The notes below the pieces were generated by a model. That model was given only the letters and a program-made list of their open reading frames with translations. It did no database searches and had not been told where the DNA came from. The position numbers were made by a program, and so were the translations under genes. From positions 124,001-188,000 of the forward strand of contig CAIXED010000008.1 in assembly GCA_903918375.1 (NCBI GenBank): 64,000 bases of DNA, given 5' to 3'. Below are positions 28,793-38,235 of this stretch, piece after piece; positions within the stretch are counted from its first letter, which is position 1; every line of letters begins with the position of its first letter. Origin of the DNA: an uncultured Pseudomonadota bacterium (lineage in GTDB: Bacteria > Pseudomonadota > Gammaproteobacteria > Methylococcales > Methylomonadaceae).

Positions 28793-30331
28793 ATGGCCAA
28801 TCGACCAAAACCTTTGTTGCTACTTATTCTTGATGGCTTTGGCATCAGAAAAGAGCGCGAAAATAATGCTATTGCTTTGGCAAACACCCCTTGCTGGGAT
28901 AGTTTGCAACAGGATTATCCAATGACTGCTTTGGATTGTTCTGGTGATGTTGTGGGTTTGCCAGACGATCAGATGGGCAATTCCGAAGTGGGTCACTTGC
29001 ATATTGGTAGTGGTCGTTTGTTGCGCCAAGAATTGTCACGCGTTAGCTATGAAATTGAAGAAGGTTCGTTTTTCAACAATCCAGTCTTGTGCCAAGCAGT
29101 TGACGAAGCGATTAAAAAAGATAAAGCCTTGCACATTATGGGCTTGTTATCAGCGGGCGGTGTTCACAGTCATGAAACCCAAATCATGGGTATGATTGAA
29201 TTAGCCGCAAAACGCGGTTTGAAAAAAATCTATTTACACGCCTTTTTGGATGGCCGCGATGTGCCACCTAAAAGCGCAGACAGTTCATTGCAATTAGCTG
29301 AAGACACCTTTAAAAAATTGGGTGTTGGCCAAATTGCGACGGTTAGCGGTCGTTTCTATGCGATGGATAGAGACAATCGTTGGGATCGTGTTCAACGTGC
29401 TTACGATTTGATTGCTAAAGGCGAATCGCAATACAGCTGCACCTCAGCTCGCCAAGCGTTGGCTGAATCTTATCAGCGTGATGAAACCGACGAATTTGTG
29501 GTGCCAACCGCAATTTTGGATGAAAACGGTCAAGCGATTGTTTTGGATAAAGACGATTCTGTTGTTTTCATGAACTTCCGTGCGGATCGCGCTAGAGAAA
29601 TTTCAATTGCCTTAACCAGCAAAGAGTTTGATAAATTTGAGCGTGGCTGTGAACCACATCAAGGTTATTACGCAACTTTGACTGAATACAACCAAGCCTT
29701 CGATTACCCAATTGCTTATCCATCAGTTGATGTTAAAAACAGTATCGGTGAAGTGGTGGCTAATTTGGGCATGAAGCAATTGCGTTTAGCGGAAACCGAG
29801 AAATACGCACACGTTACTTTCTTCTTGAATGGTGGTCGTGATGAACCATTTGCCGGTGAAGACAGAATTTTGGTGCCATCGCCAAAAGTTAAAACCTACG
29901 ATATGCAGCCAGAAATGAGTGCGGCCGAAGTGACCGAACATTTGGTCGGTGCAATTACTGGTGGTCAATACGATTTGATTATCTGTAACTACGCTAACTG
30001 CGACATGGTGGGACATACCGGTAATTTAGAAGCAGCGATTAAAGCCGTGGAAACTATTGATAGCAGCTTGGCGCAAGTCGTAGCGGCCAGTAATCAAGTC
30101 GGTGGACAAATTTTGATTACTGCCGATCACGGTAACATTGAGCAAATGACCGATGTTGAAACCGGACAAGCCCATACCGCACACACTACTAATCTGGTGC
30201 CTTTAGTGCATGTTGGTGGTAGCAAACCATTATTGGACGGTGGTAACTTAGCCGATTTAGCGCCAACCATGCTGGCTATCATGAACATTCCACAACCGGT
30301 GGAAATGACTGGTCGCTCTTTGCTTGGCTAA
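28793..30331 (+). CDS. gpmI: 2,3-bisphosphoglycerate-independent phosphoglycerate mutase
   Basis: Interconverts 3- and 2-phosphoglycerate in glycolysis and gluconeogenesis using Mn. The 512-aa alkaline-phosphatase-superfamily enzyme has LLLLILDGFGIR (metal Asp), the phosphorylated Ser64 in QMGNSEVGHLHIGSG, SAGGVHSHE, FLDGRDVPP and the C-terminal metal site ITADHGNIEQM and AHTTNLVP. A GGAG site lies 8 bp before the ATG. It is followed by envC 3 bp later. Confidence 0.97.
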   Translation: MANRPKPLLLLILDGFGIRKERENNAIALANTPCWDSLQQDYPMTALDCSGDVVGLPDDQMGNSEVGHLHIGSGRLLRQELSRVSYEIEEGSFFNNPVLCQAVDEAIKKDKALHIMGLLSAGGVHSHETQIMGMIELAAKRGLKKIYLHAFLDGRDVPPKSADSSLQLAEDTFKKLGVGQIATVSGRFYAMDRDNRWDRVQRAYDLIAKGESQYSCTSARQALAESYQRDETDEFVVPTAILDENGQAIVLDKDDSVVFMNFRADRAREISIALTSKEFDKFERGCEPHQGYYATLTEYNQAFDYPIAYPSVDVKNSIGEVVANLGMKQLRLAETEKYAHVTFFLNGGRDEPFAGEDRILVPSPKVKTYDMQPEMSAAEVTEHLVGAITGGQYDLIICNYANCDMVGHTGNLEAAIKAVETIDSSLAQVVAASNQVGGQILITADHGNIEQMTDVETGQAHTAHTTNLVPLVHVGGSKPLLDGGNLADLAPTMLAIMNIPQPVEMTGRSLLG

Positions 30332-30334
30332 TCA

Positions 30335-31561
30335 ATGAAGCCTAGCGTTTGTTTTTTAATAACCGCTCTCGGCATCAGTCCGGCGCTTTATGCCGCGACT
30401 GATGCTGCTAAGAATCGTGAATTACACGAGGTTCAGTCGAAAATTCAGCAAGTCGGTGCGGATGTTCGAGTATTAGCGGCAGAAAAAAGCGAACAATTAG
30501 AACAATTAAGAAAGCTGGAAAAACATTTTGGCGAGTTAATCAACGCTGTTAATACGATTAAATCGCAAATTGCTCATCAAGAACGGGTTTTGCAAGAGGT
30601 TCGCAATAAAGTTGCAGCAACACAAAAAGATATTCGCACCCATCAACGCGGTTTAGAAGGCTTGATAAAAGCGGTCGCGGCAATGGGCGATAAAGATAAT
30701 TTAAAAATTGTCTTAAATCCCAGTGATCCAACCTTATCTAGTCGAATGTCGGTTTATTACGATTACATCGGCAAAGCCCGCCTACAAAAATTGCAGGCGA
30801 TTCAGGAAGATTTCCAAACTTTGCGGCAATTAGAGTCGCAAAAAGACACCGAAGCACAATTACTGCAAATATCGTTAGATAAAAAACAGCAAGAAACCGA
30901 TGCCCTGCAAGCCCTTAAAAATCAACGTGAAAATTTATTAGCGCAGATTAATAGCAATGTCGCTTCTAAAACCGAACAGCTACAACGTTTAGTTCATGAT
31001 GAGAAAAAACTAGAATCCTTGCTGGCTTCATTACCAAAAACTGATGATAATGGATTTCATAAAGCGCCACAGAGCGTTGAATCGGTGCGACCGGTTCAAC
31101 ATTCGACGATAAATACAGACGATACGCCGAAAAAGTCGGAACCGATTGTTAATGAAACAGTCTCAAATCAGTCATTTGAATCGTTAAAGGGTGAATTAGC
31201 TTGGCCGGTTCAAGGTGCAATAGCCGAACGATTTGGTAGTAAACGATTTGAAGTCACTTGGGATGGTGTTGTTATAAACGGTCGCGAAGGTGCCGATGTG
31301 CATGTGGTAGCATCAGGTCGAGTGGTGTATGCCGATTGGTTTCGCGGTTATGGTTTGATGGTGATTGTCGATCACGGCAAAGGCTATTTGAGTTTATACG
31401 CCTTCAATCAGAACATCAGCAAAAATGTTGGCGCCCATGTTAGAGCCGGTGACACGATCGCATCGGTCGGGCGTAGTGGTGGTAGAAGCCAAGCCGCTTT
31501 GTATTTTGGGATTCGCAGCAAAGGTAGGCCGGTTAATCCAGAGCACTGGTGCCGAAAGTAG
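30335..31561 (+). CDS. envC: Murein hydrolase activator EnvC (degenerate M23 LytM domain)
   Basis: A 408-aa periplasmic protein that activates amidases at the septum. Signal peptide 1-20 (ALYAA), two long coiled-coil segments (about 25-110 and 150-235), a linker, then a LytM domain (about 285-405). The catalytic metal residues of true M23 peptidases are missing: the HxxxD is replaced in GREGADVHVVASG and the HxH by LYFGIRSKG, as in E. coli EnvC. The gpmI-envC-ctpA order is typical. Confidence 0.94.
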   Translation: MKPSVCFLITALGISPALYAATDAAKNRELHEVQSKIQQVGADVRVLAAEKSEQLEQLRKLEKHFGELINAVNTIKSQIAHQERVLQEVRNKVAATQKDIRTHQRGLEGLIKAVAAMGDKDNLKIVLNPSDPTLSSRMSVYYDYIGKARLQKLQAIQEDFQTLRQLESQKDTEAQLLQISLDKKQQETDALQALKNQRENLLAQINSNVASKTEQLQRLVHDEKKLESLLASLPKTDDNGFHKAPQSVESVRPVQHSTINTDDTPKKSEPIVNETVSNQSFESLKGELAWPVQGAIAERFGSKRFEVTWDGVVINGREGADVHVVASGRVVYADWFRGYGLMVIVDHGKGYLSLYAFNQNISKNVGAHVRAGDTIASVGRSGGRSQAALYFGIRSKGRPVNPEHWCRK

Positions 31562-31609
31562 GTTAAGGGAAAATTTAAAATAATTGGTTTTTGAGGATTT
31601 AAAAAACAC

Positions 31610-32959
31610 ATGGTAAAAAACAAAAACAGTTTGATTTTAGTCGCAGGCTTTGTTTTAGGCGCTGCTGTTAGTGTATGCGGTAGTGTTTTAGCTGAAAAAC
31701 CAGCACCTGCACCTAAAGTAGATGACCTGCAATCCTTACCATTTGATGAATTGCGGACCTTTACCGAGATTTTCGGACGGATTAAGCAAGATTATGTTGA
31801 GCCTGTATCCGACAAAAAATTATTAGAGGATGCGATTCGCGGCATGTTGTCTGGATTAGATCCTCACTCAGCGTATTTGGCCAGCGAAGAATATAAAGAA
31901 TTGCAAGAAGGTACTACAGGTCAATTCGGTGGATTAGGGATTGAAGTGGGCATGGAAAACGGCTTTGTGAAAGTCGTGTCACCGATTGACGATACTCCAG
32001 CGCAACGTGCCGGTCTTAAATCGGGTGATTTGATTGTTCGTTTGGATGATAAGCCAGTAAAAGGCATGACATTAGCCGATGCAGTCAAAACCATGCGCGG
32101 TGAGCCAGGTACTGATATTGTTTTGACTGTGATTCGTGAAGGTGAAGAAGCGCCTTTAAAATTCACTTTAACTCGTGACATTATCAAAGTTAAAAGTGTC
32201 AAAAATAAATTGCTAGAAAAAGATTACGGCTATTTACGTATCAGTAGTTTCCAATCGGCAACCGGTCAAAATTTGGTTGATGCGGTTGAGGAACTGAAGA
32301 AAGAAAACGAACGCCCATTAAAAGGTGTGGTGTTGGATTTGCGTAATAACCCGGGCGGGGTTTTGAATGCCGCAGTTGAAGTCAGTGATGCCTTTTTAAA
32401 CTCGGGTTTAATCGTATTTACTGAAGGCAGAATTAAAAACTCAGAAATGCGTTTTAATGCAACCCAAGGTGATGTCATCAACGGTGCGCCAATTGTGGTT
32501 TTAATTAATGGCGGCTCAGCCTCAGCATCAGAAATTGTCGCAGGCGCATTGCAAGATCAAAAACGCGCTGTAATTATGGGTGAGAAGTCATTTGGTAAAG
32601 GCTCGGTACAAACTATTTTGCCAACCAGCAATAATGCTGCGGTTAAATTAACCACTGCCCGTTACTTCACGCCATCAGGCAGATCAATTCAAGCGGAAGG
32701 TATTGAACCGGATGTGAAATTGGCTCGGGTTAAATTAGAAAACCTAGAAAAAGCCAAAGTTGAATCAATCAAAGAAGCTGATTTATCGCATCATTTGACC
32801 AATGGCAATAAAAACAAGCCAGTCAAAGAAGACAAAAAAGAAGAAAAAGATGCTGTTGAAACATCAGAAAAAGAAATAGAAGATAAAGCAGCAATTGTAG
32901 ATTATCCGCTTAATGAAGCGCTCAATCTGTTAAAAGGCATTGGTATTTTAAGAAAATAA
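31610..32959 (+). CDS. ctpA: C-terminal processing peptidase, S41 family
   Basis: A 449-aa periplasmic serine protease that trims C-termini and degrades envelope hydrolases in related bacteria. A signal peptide or anchor (about 8-28), a PDZ domain (about 105-180, GLGIEVGMENGFVKVVSP) and the protease core with Ser305 in GGSASASEI and Lys330 in GEKSFGKGS, 25 residues apart as expected for the Ser-Lys dyad. The C-terminal tail is very Lys/Glu-rich. It follows envC and ends at a terminator. Confidence 0.94.
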   Translation: MVKNKNSLILVAGFVLGAAVSVCGSVLAEKPAPAPKVDDLQSLPFDELRTFTEIFGRIKQDYVEPVSDKKLLEDAIRGMLSGLDPHSAYLASEEYKELQEGTTGQFGGLGIEVGMENGFVKVVSPIDDTPAQRAGLKSGDLIVRLDDKPVKGMTLADAVKTMRGEPGTDIVLTVIREGEEAPLKFTLTRDIIKVKSVKNKLLEKDYGYLRISSFQSATGQNLVDAVEELKKENERPLKGVVLDLRNNPGGVLNAAVEVSDAFLNSGLIVFTEGRIKNSEMRFNATQGDVINGAPIVVLINGGSASASEIVAGALQDQKRAVIMGEKSFGKGSVQTILPTSNNAAVKLTTARYFTPSGRSIQAEGIEPDVKLARVKLENLEKAKVESIKEADLSHHLTNGNKNKPVKEDKKEEKDAVETSEKEIEDKAAIVDYPLNEALNLLKGIGILRK

Positions 32960-32969
32960 ATCATGTCAG

Positions 32970-33014
32970 GCCTACCCAATATCGTTAATTATGCGACATT
33001 GGGTAGGCTTTTTT
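32970..33014 (+). terminator. Terminator after ctpA
   Basis: Arms GCCTACCCAAT and ATTGGGTAGGC around a 17-nt loop, followed by six T. It closes the gpmI-envC-ctpA unit. Confidence 0.88.
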
Positions 33015-33118
33015 GTGTCCGCAGATAATGTTGAGCCGAGTTCAGAATAATCAAAATGGGATATACAATGAAGGTATAAACCAAATGCTTGGCAATGAAT
33101 TTAGATTAAGAGGATTTT

Positions 33119-35755
33119 ATGCGTAACTGGAAAATGCTTCCCGCTATATTAGGTGTAACAGCTTTATTGGCTGTTGGTCTGTATGTTGCGTTTTATTTTG
33201 TATTTCTGGATTTCTTTGTCGATCTTTGGTGGTTTAGATCATTAGAGTTTGAATCGTATTTCTGGCTTAGATGGTTATATCGTTTTATTTTTTCGGTAGT
33301 TGTAACGGTATTTTTCTTCACTATATTCCTATTCCATTTTTTCATTGCTTCGCGATATTTGGGGCTTAATCCACCCGATGAAGTTGTATCCGATAGTAAG
33401 AAAATGCAGAGTTTTCAGCGTTTTGCAGACGTTTTTATGAATGGCTCCGCCAAGATTTATACACCGGTGTCATTGATATTAGCCATTCTTATTGCAATAC
33501 CTTTTTATTTACAGTGGGAACAAGCATTATTGTTTTTCTTTGGCGGTAATGCTGGGGTTAATGATGCTATTTATGGCAACGATATTGGTTTTTATTTATT
33601 TTCCTACCCAGTTTATATCTTAATTCAAAAGGAGTTGTTGCTAAGTGCGACGGTAGTTTTCTTGGCGACTGGTTTGTTATATTGGTTGGAACATATTTTT
33701 GTTCCAAATCAACGAAAACAATTTCCGCTAGGCGCTAAATTACATTTGGCCATTTTATTAGGTTTTGTCGCTTTATTTGTTATTTGGGGCTTCTTGCTTG
33801 AGCGGTTTGGGCTGTTATATTCAAATAATAATGAACCGGTGTTTTTTGGCCCAGGTTTTGTTGAATTACGCTATCAATTACCACTAATCTGGTTACTTGT
33901 CGTTACTACGCTTGTGATTACAGGCTTGATTGTTTTTAATGTTTTTGCTGAAAAACATCGACATAAAACGCCATTAATTTTAGCAATCTCAGTTTTGTTT
34001 GCGCTTTTAGGATTAAGGCACACGCAATTAATTCCGAGCTTAATTGAGAAATTTGTTGTTAAACCTAATTTTAGTCGAGCTGAGGCGGATAATATTCGCG
34101 ACAATATCAATTCAACTTTAGCCGCTTATGATCTTAATCAGATTAAAACCATCGATTTTAAAGTGAGTATTGATGCGGCCAAGGATATTGAAGAATGGTC
34201 AACGACCAAACATTTTGAAAATATTCCGGTTTGGGATAGAGAATTATTAATTGATAGTTATAGTCAATTACAGGGGATAAGACCTTATTATGGTTTTCCT
34301 ACTATTGACGAAGATCGTTATTTTATTAATGGACATCATCAACAAGTTAACTTGGCTGCTCGCGAAGTTAATATTCAAAAATTACCTAAAGAAGCTCAAA
34401 ACTGGGAAAACACCCATCTTCGTTATACCCATGGTTATGGTGCGGTGGTGTCACCTGCGGCCCAAGACGCAGGGATTCCAATTGTTTGGTATTTGCGTGA
34501 TTTGGATTTAACCTCTGAGGTAGGCTTTGCGGTTAAAAATCCTGATATTTATTTTGGTCAGGAGCAATATCAATATGCTGTTGTACCTAATAAATTAATA
34601 TCTGAGGATATTTCGAGTTCGCAAGTCGATAGCGGAAAAGCTTATGGTGGAAATGCAGGGATTCCAATTCCATCTTATTTTAGAAAGATGCTGCTTTCAT
34701 TCTATTTGAAAGATGAAAAAATATTTTTCTCTCCTAATATCAATAAAGACAGTCAGATTTTATTGCGACGTAATATTGGTGAACGGATTAAATCTATAAC
34801 GCCTTTTTTACAACTGGATAAAGATCCCTATTTAGTGCTCAATAAAGATAGGTTTTATTGGATACAAGATGCATATACTGTCTCTGATCATTATCCAGTA
34901 TCAAAACCTACAATTGATAGCGCATTAAATCACAATCAACGGTTTAACTATATTCGTAATGCCGTCAAGGTAGTGGTAGATGCTTATGATGGACGTGTTG
35001 AATATTTTATATCGGACTCAAAAGACCCAATTATCAGTGCCTACAATAAAGCCTATCCTGGATTCTTTAAGAAAATAGAGGAAATGCCTGACAGTTTGCT
35101 TGAACATTTACGTTATCCGCGAGATTTGTATTATCAGCAAATGAAGATTTACGCCAAATATCATCAAACTACGCCTGAGTTATTTTATGAGCAGGCCGAA
35201 ACTTGGCAGGCTGCATTAGTCGATGGCGCAGAAGTATTACCTTATTACATTACCATGGATTTAGATCACTGTAATGACCAAGAAGAGTTTGTGATGATTA
35301 ATCCGATGACTCCTATTCATCGAGATAATTTGAGTATGGTCGGTGTGGCAGGTAGTTTGGATCAAAGCACTTGTGATCATCGCTATAACCCAGGTATTAC
35401 TGTTTATAAGTTTCCCAAAGAAGTCCAAGTGAATGGTCCTTCACAGGTTAATGCTTTAATTGATCAAAACCCTGAAATTGCCGCACAATTTACTTTATGG
35501 AATCAGCTTGGCTCTGAAGTTAAAAAGGGGCGTATGGTGGTTTTACCGATGGGTAATTCAATTCTTTATGTGCAGCCGATTTATACGTTAGCCTCCAAAA
35601 CTAAAATGCCGGAATTGTCGCGAGTTATTGTTTCTATTGGTAATCAAGTGGTTATGGATAAAACCTTATTAGCGGCCTTTGAGCGCTTGAAGGCATTGTT
35701 TTTGAGTGGGTCAGCGAGTCCTCGCTCAGGTGTTTCCTCTGTTAGAGATAAATAG
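33119..35755 (+). CDS. UPF0182 family large membrane protein
   Basis: An 878-aa protein of the COG1615/UPF0182 family, function unknown. Seven or so membrane helices fill about the first 310 residues (start MRNWKMLPAILGVTALLAVG; DLWWFRSLEFESYFW is a family hallmark). A large extracytoplasmic region follows, with YGFPTIDEDRYFING, QNWENTHLRYTHGYGAVVSP, KAYGGNAGIPIPSYFRKML, YYQQMKIYAKYHQT and a MTPIHRDNLSMVGVAGS stretch. An AGAGGA site precedes the ATG. Length is near the family norm of 900. Confidence 0.92.
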   Translation: MRNWKMLPAILGVTALLAVGLYVAFYFVFLDFFVDLWWFRSLEFESYFWLRWLYRFIFSVVVTVFFFTIFLFHFFIASRYLGLNPPDEVVSDSKKMQSFQRFADVFMNGSAKIYTPVSLILAILIAIPFYLQWEQALLFFFGGNAGVNDAIYGNDIGFYLFSYPVYILIQKELLLSATVVFLATGLLYWLEHIFVPNQRKQFPLGAKLHLAILLGFVALFVIWGFLLERFGLLYSNNNEPVFFGPGFVELRYQLPLIWLLVVTTLVITGLIVFNVFAEKHRHKTPLILAISVLFALLGLRHTQLIPSLIEKFVVKPNFSRAEADNIRDNINSTLAAYDLNQIKTIDFKVSIDAAKDIEEWSTTKHFENIPVWDRELLIDSYSQLQGIRPYYGFPTIDEDRYFINGHHQQVNLAAREVNIQKLPKEAQNWENTHLRYTHGYGAVVSPAAQDAGIPIVWYLRDLDLTSEVGFAVKNPDIYFGQEQYQYAVVPNKLISEDISSSQVDSGKAYGGNAGIPIPSYFRKMLLSFYLKDEKIFFSPNINKDSQILLRRNIGERIKSITPFLQLDKDPYLVLNKDRFYWIQDAYTVSDHYPVSKPTIDSALNHNQRFNYIRNAVKVVVDAYDGRVEYFISDSKDPIISAYNKAYPGFFKKIEEMPDSLLEHLRYPRDLYYQQMKIYAKYHQTTPELFYEQAETWQAALVDGAEVLPYYITMDLDHCNDQEEFVMINPMTPIHRDNLSMVGVAGSLDQSTCDHRYNPGITVYKFPKEVQVNGPSQVNALIDQNPEIAAQFTLWNQLGSEVKKGRMVVLPMGNSILYVQPIYTLASKTKMPELSRVIVSIGNQVVMDKTLLAAFERLKALFLSGSASPRSGVSSVRDK

Positions 35756-35792
35756 ATTATATTAATTTGATTTTGAAAGGAGTTATTGTATT

Positions 35793-36605
35793 TTGAACCA
35801 CTCAGTTTTTATATTTGTTGCCTTACCGTGTGAAGCAAGACCATTGGTTCAAGCATGGAAATTGAAAAAAAATTCGCCACAACAGCCGTTTACTATTTAT
35901 GCAAATGATGAACGAGTTGTAGTAATCAGTGGGATTGGCAAATTAGCTATGGCGGCCGCGGTTGCTTATACGATGTGCCTTTATCCAGATGCATTAAATC
36001 CGGTGTTATTAAACTTTGGCATAGCTGGGCATCAATTTTTTCCGGTTGGTAGTTTATATTTGGCAGATAAAATTACTGATTTGGAGAATACTAAAAACTA
36101 TTATCCTCAATTAACGTTTGGAGATGATTTTTTTACAAACTCTTTAACGACAGTTTCCAAGCCTCAAATCAATTATGAGGGCGATAGTCTGTTTGATATG
36201 GAAGCTGCTGCATTTTATGAAATTGCGACAAAATTCAACACTAATGAATTAGTGCATTGCTTGAAGATTGTTTCGGATAATTCTGAAGTGTCGTTGGCAA
36301 ATATTAGTGAAGAAACGGTTATTGCTTGGATTACTAATAAGATTGATGAGATTGATAGCTTGATTTATCAGTTGCTTAAGATTAGAGATTTATTGCCAAA
36401 AATAAATACTGATTTTTATGAGCAAATGATTCAACTAGTACATTTTTCGGAGGCTAGTGCCGTGAAACTTAAACAATTAATGCAAAGATGGCAAATTGTG
36501 ATGGGTAATAGCGATATTAAATGGACTGATAGTGGTGCTAGTACAGGTAAGGAATTAATTGCTTGGATGGAGCATCAGTTAGAGCAGAAGGATTTTGATC
36601 TATAA
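35793..36605 (+). CDS. Nucleosidase/nucleoside-phosphorylase-like protein with helical C-terminal extension
   Basis: A 270-aa protein with a TTG start at 35793, preceded by AAAGGAG. The first about 190 residues look like a PNP_UDP_1 fold: VALPCEARPLV, GIGKLAMAAAVAY, LNFGIAGH and FDMEAAAFYEIA, the last matching the DMEAAA ribose/catalytic motif of MTA/SAH nucleosidases. Residues after about 195 are helical and charged and not part of that fold. It may act on a purine nucleoside, but the substrate is unknown. Confidence 0.7.
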   Translation: MNHSVFIFVALPCEARPLVQAWKLKKNSPQQPFTIYANDERVVVISGIGKLAMAAAVAYTMCLYPDALNPVLLNFGIAGHQFFPVGSLYLADKITDLENTKNYYPQLTFGDDFFTNSLTTVSKPQINYEGDSLFDMEAAAFYEIATKFNTNELVHCLKIVSDNSEVSLANISEETVIAWITNKIDEIDSLIYQLLKIRDLLPKINTDFYEQMIQLVHFSEASAVKLKQLMQRWQIVMGNSDIKWTDSGASTGKELIAWMEHQLEQKDFDL

Positions 36606-36608
36606 AAA

Positions 36609-36632
36609 ACGGGGCGCTTTATGCGCCCCGTT
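36609..36632. terminator. Terminator between convergent genes at 36.6 kb
   Basis: Stem AACGGGGCGC / GCGCCCCGTT with a short TTTAT loop. Six A precede it, giving a T run on the minus strand; the plus-strand T run is only three. It best serves the small secreted-protein gene. Confidence 0.85.
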
Positions 36633-36642
36633 TCAGAATCAA

Positions 36643-37029
36643 TTAGATTAATTTTTTCAAATTTTCTAAAGTTTCTTTTGCACCAGCCAAGTGGCCTTTA
36701 GCTTCATCAAAGCTACCAGCTTTTGCAGCTTTTTCAGCAGCTTTCATGTGTTTAGCAACTTTTGAGTTTTCTCTAGCAACTCTGTCGTTTGCGTTGATTT
36801 CTTCAGCAAAGTTAGCTGCTTTTTTGATTGCAGCCGCTGCGTCTGCAGGAGAAGCACCGTTGTTCATAGCAGTTTCTGCTGCTGCGATTAAATCTTGAAC
36901 GCCTTTAACAGCATCAATTGGTTTGTGTGTAACTCTACCTGGATCAGATTCTGCAACTGCAGCAGTTGAGAAAGAACCCATAGCAACCGCTAAAGAAAAT
37001 GCGACAACAGCACTTTTTAAAATTTTCAT
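36643..37029 (-). CDS. Small secreted alpha-helical protein, function unknown
   Basis: A 128-aa protein with a clear signal peptide (MKILKSAVVAFSLAVAMGSF through AVAES, cleavage near 26). The mature part is Ala/Lys/Glu-rich, with helices bounded by NGASPADAAAAIKKAANFAEE and VAKHMKAAEKAAKAGSFDEA. The layout resembles small periplasmic helical-bundle proteins of the SmbP type, but His residues are few, so metal binding is unlikely. A GAGG site lies 7-8 bp before the start. Strong RBS and terminator suggest high expression. Confidence 0.72.
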   Translation of the reverse strand: MKILKSAVVAFSLAVAMGSFSTAAVAESDPGRVTHKPIDAVKGVQDLIAAAETAMNNGASPADAAAAIKKAANFAEEINANDRVARENSKVAKHMKAAEKAAKAGSFDEAKGHLAGAKETLENLKKLI

Positions 37030-37163
37030 GTATGAACCTCATAGTTGTTTTTATAAGAACATATAGCTGCTATCACAAGCGTTTTAACTACTACATGCTG
37101 TCGCGATAATAGCATAATTTATGCGGTTTCATAGCAGTTTTAGGCTGAAAATGGGCGGAAAAC

Positions 37164-38000
37164 TTATTCCACACTGATTAAAATTTTATCCAACCAAGCG
37201 GTCGGTAACAACCGTTTCAACCAAGCAAATAAATGGGTTGGAACGGTGACCGGATAGCGATATTTAGGTTTGTTTGACTCCAAAGCATGAATCACTTTTT
37301 CAGCTACCGCTGTTGCCGGTAATGTAAACGGTGCAGCAGGGCCTTGTTTCTGCAAACGAGCTTCCATGGCTTGATAGGTTTCGCGGTGGTAGCTGTTGCT
37401 TGAATCGATATTTTTTTGATACATCGCAAAGGCATTTTTGCGGAAATGGCTTTCAATCGGGCCTGGTTCAATCAAGGCAATATGAATGCCTGTGCCACGT
37501 AACTCCAAGCGCAACGTGTCAGCCAAACCTTCTAAAGCGAATTTACTGGCGTTATAAGCACCACGATATTTCATCGCCACAAAGCCCAAAACCGAGCTGT
37601 TGTAGATAATTCGGCCATGACCTTGTTGACGCATTAAAGGAATCAGCAGATTAGTTAACTCGTGAGTGCCAAAGAAGTTGGTTTCAAATTGATTTCTCAA
37701 GGTCTCGCGGCTCAAATCTTCAACTGCTCCGGGTTGACCAAAAGCACCGTTGTTAAATACAGCATCAATTTTGCCATCGGTGAGTTGAATTAATTGCTCA
37801 ACCGCCTGTTGAATACTGGCAGAATCGGCTAAATCCAGTTGTAAGCAATCAAAGCCCTCGCTTTGTAAGCGAATAACGTCGTCAGCTTTTCGCGCTGAGC
37901 AAATCACCCGATGTCCGCGTTTTTGTAATTCAATCGCGGTTGTGTAGCCAATGCCAGATGAACAGCCGGTGATAAAAATGGTTTGAGTTTGTTTAGTCAT
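37164..38000 (-). CDS. Short-chain dehydrogenase/reductase (SDR)
   Basis: A 278-aa classical SDR oxidoreductase. The cofactor loop TGCSSGIG is at 11-18, NNGAFG at about 83-88, the catalytic Ser in IIYNSSVLGF, and Tyr149/Lys153 in YNASK. The C-terminal EPGPIESHF is typical. Arg at the end of the second strand (CSARKADD) hints at NADP(H). Substrate unknown. No clear partner genes lie nearby. Confidence 0.9.
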   Translation of the reverse strand: MTKQTQTIFITGCSSGIGYTTAIELQKRGHRVICSARKADDVIRLQSEGFDCLQLDLADSASIQQAVEQLIQLTDGKIDAVFNNGAFGQPGAVEDLSRETLRNQFETNFFGTHELTNLLIPLMRQQGHGRIIYNSSVLGFVAMKYRGAYNASKFALEGLADTLRLELRGTGIHIALIEPGPIESHFRKNAFAMYQKNIDSSNSYHRETYQAMEARLQKQGPAAPFTLPATAVAEKVIHALESNKPKYRYPVTVPTHLFAWLKRLLPTAWLDKILISVE

Positions 38001-38235
38001 AAAAAGGGATTGTTCGCTTAGAGTGAATGGTATCTTTCGATTAATGGGCTTGTTTGGCCTTAGCTAACTCTCTATTATCGAAGCCGTTGTTGCTGTAAAT
38101 CTGTTTTTTATATCTCGCGTCGCACCTTTCAAGCCTTGAAAATCGCAGCTTTTGTGCGTCAAGCAACCGATTTGCGCCATTTTGCAATAAAATAGCAACA
38201 TATTCATCCATGCAACCTGCCTTAGGAGCTATTCA

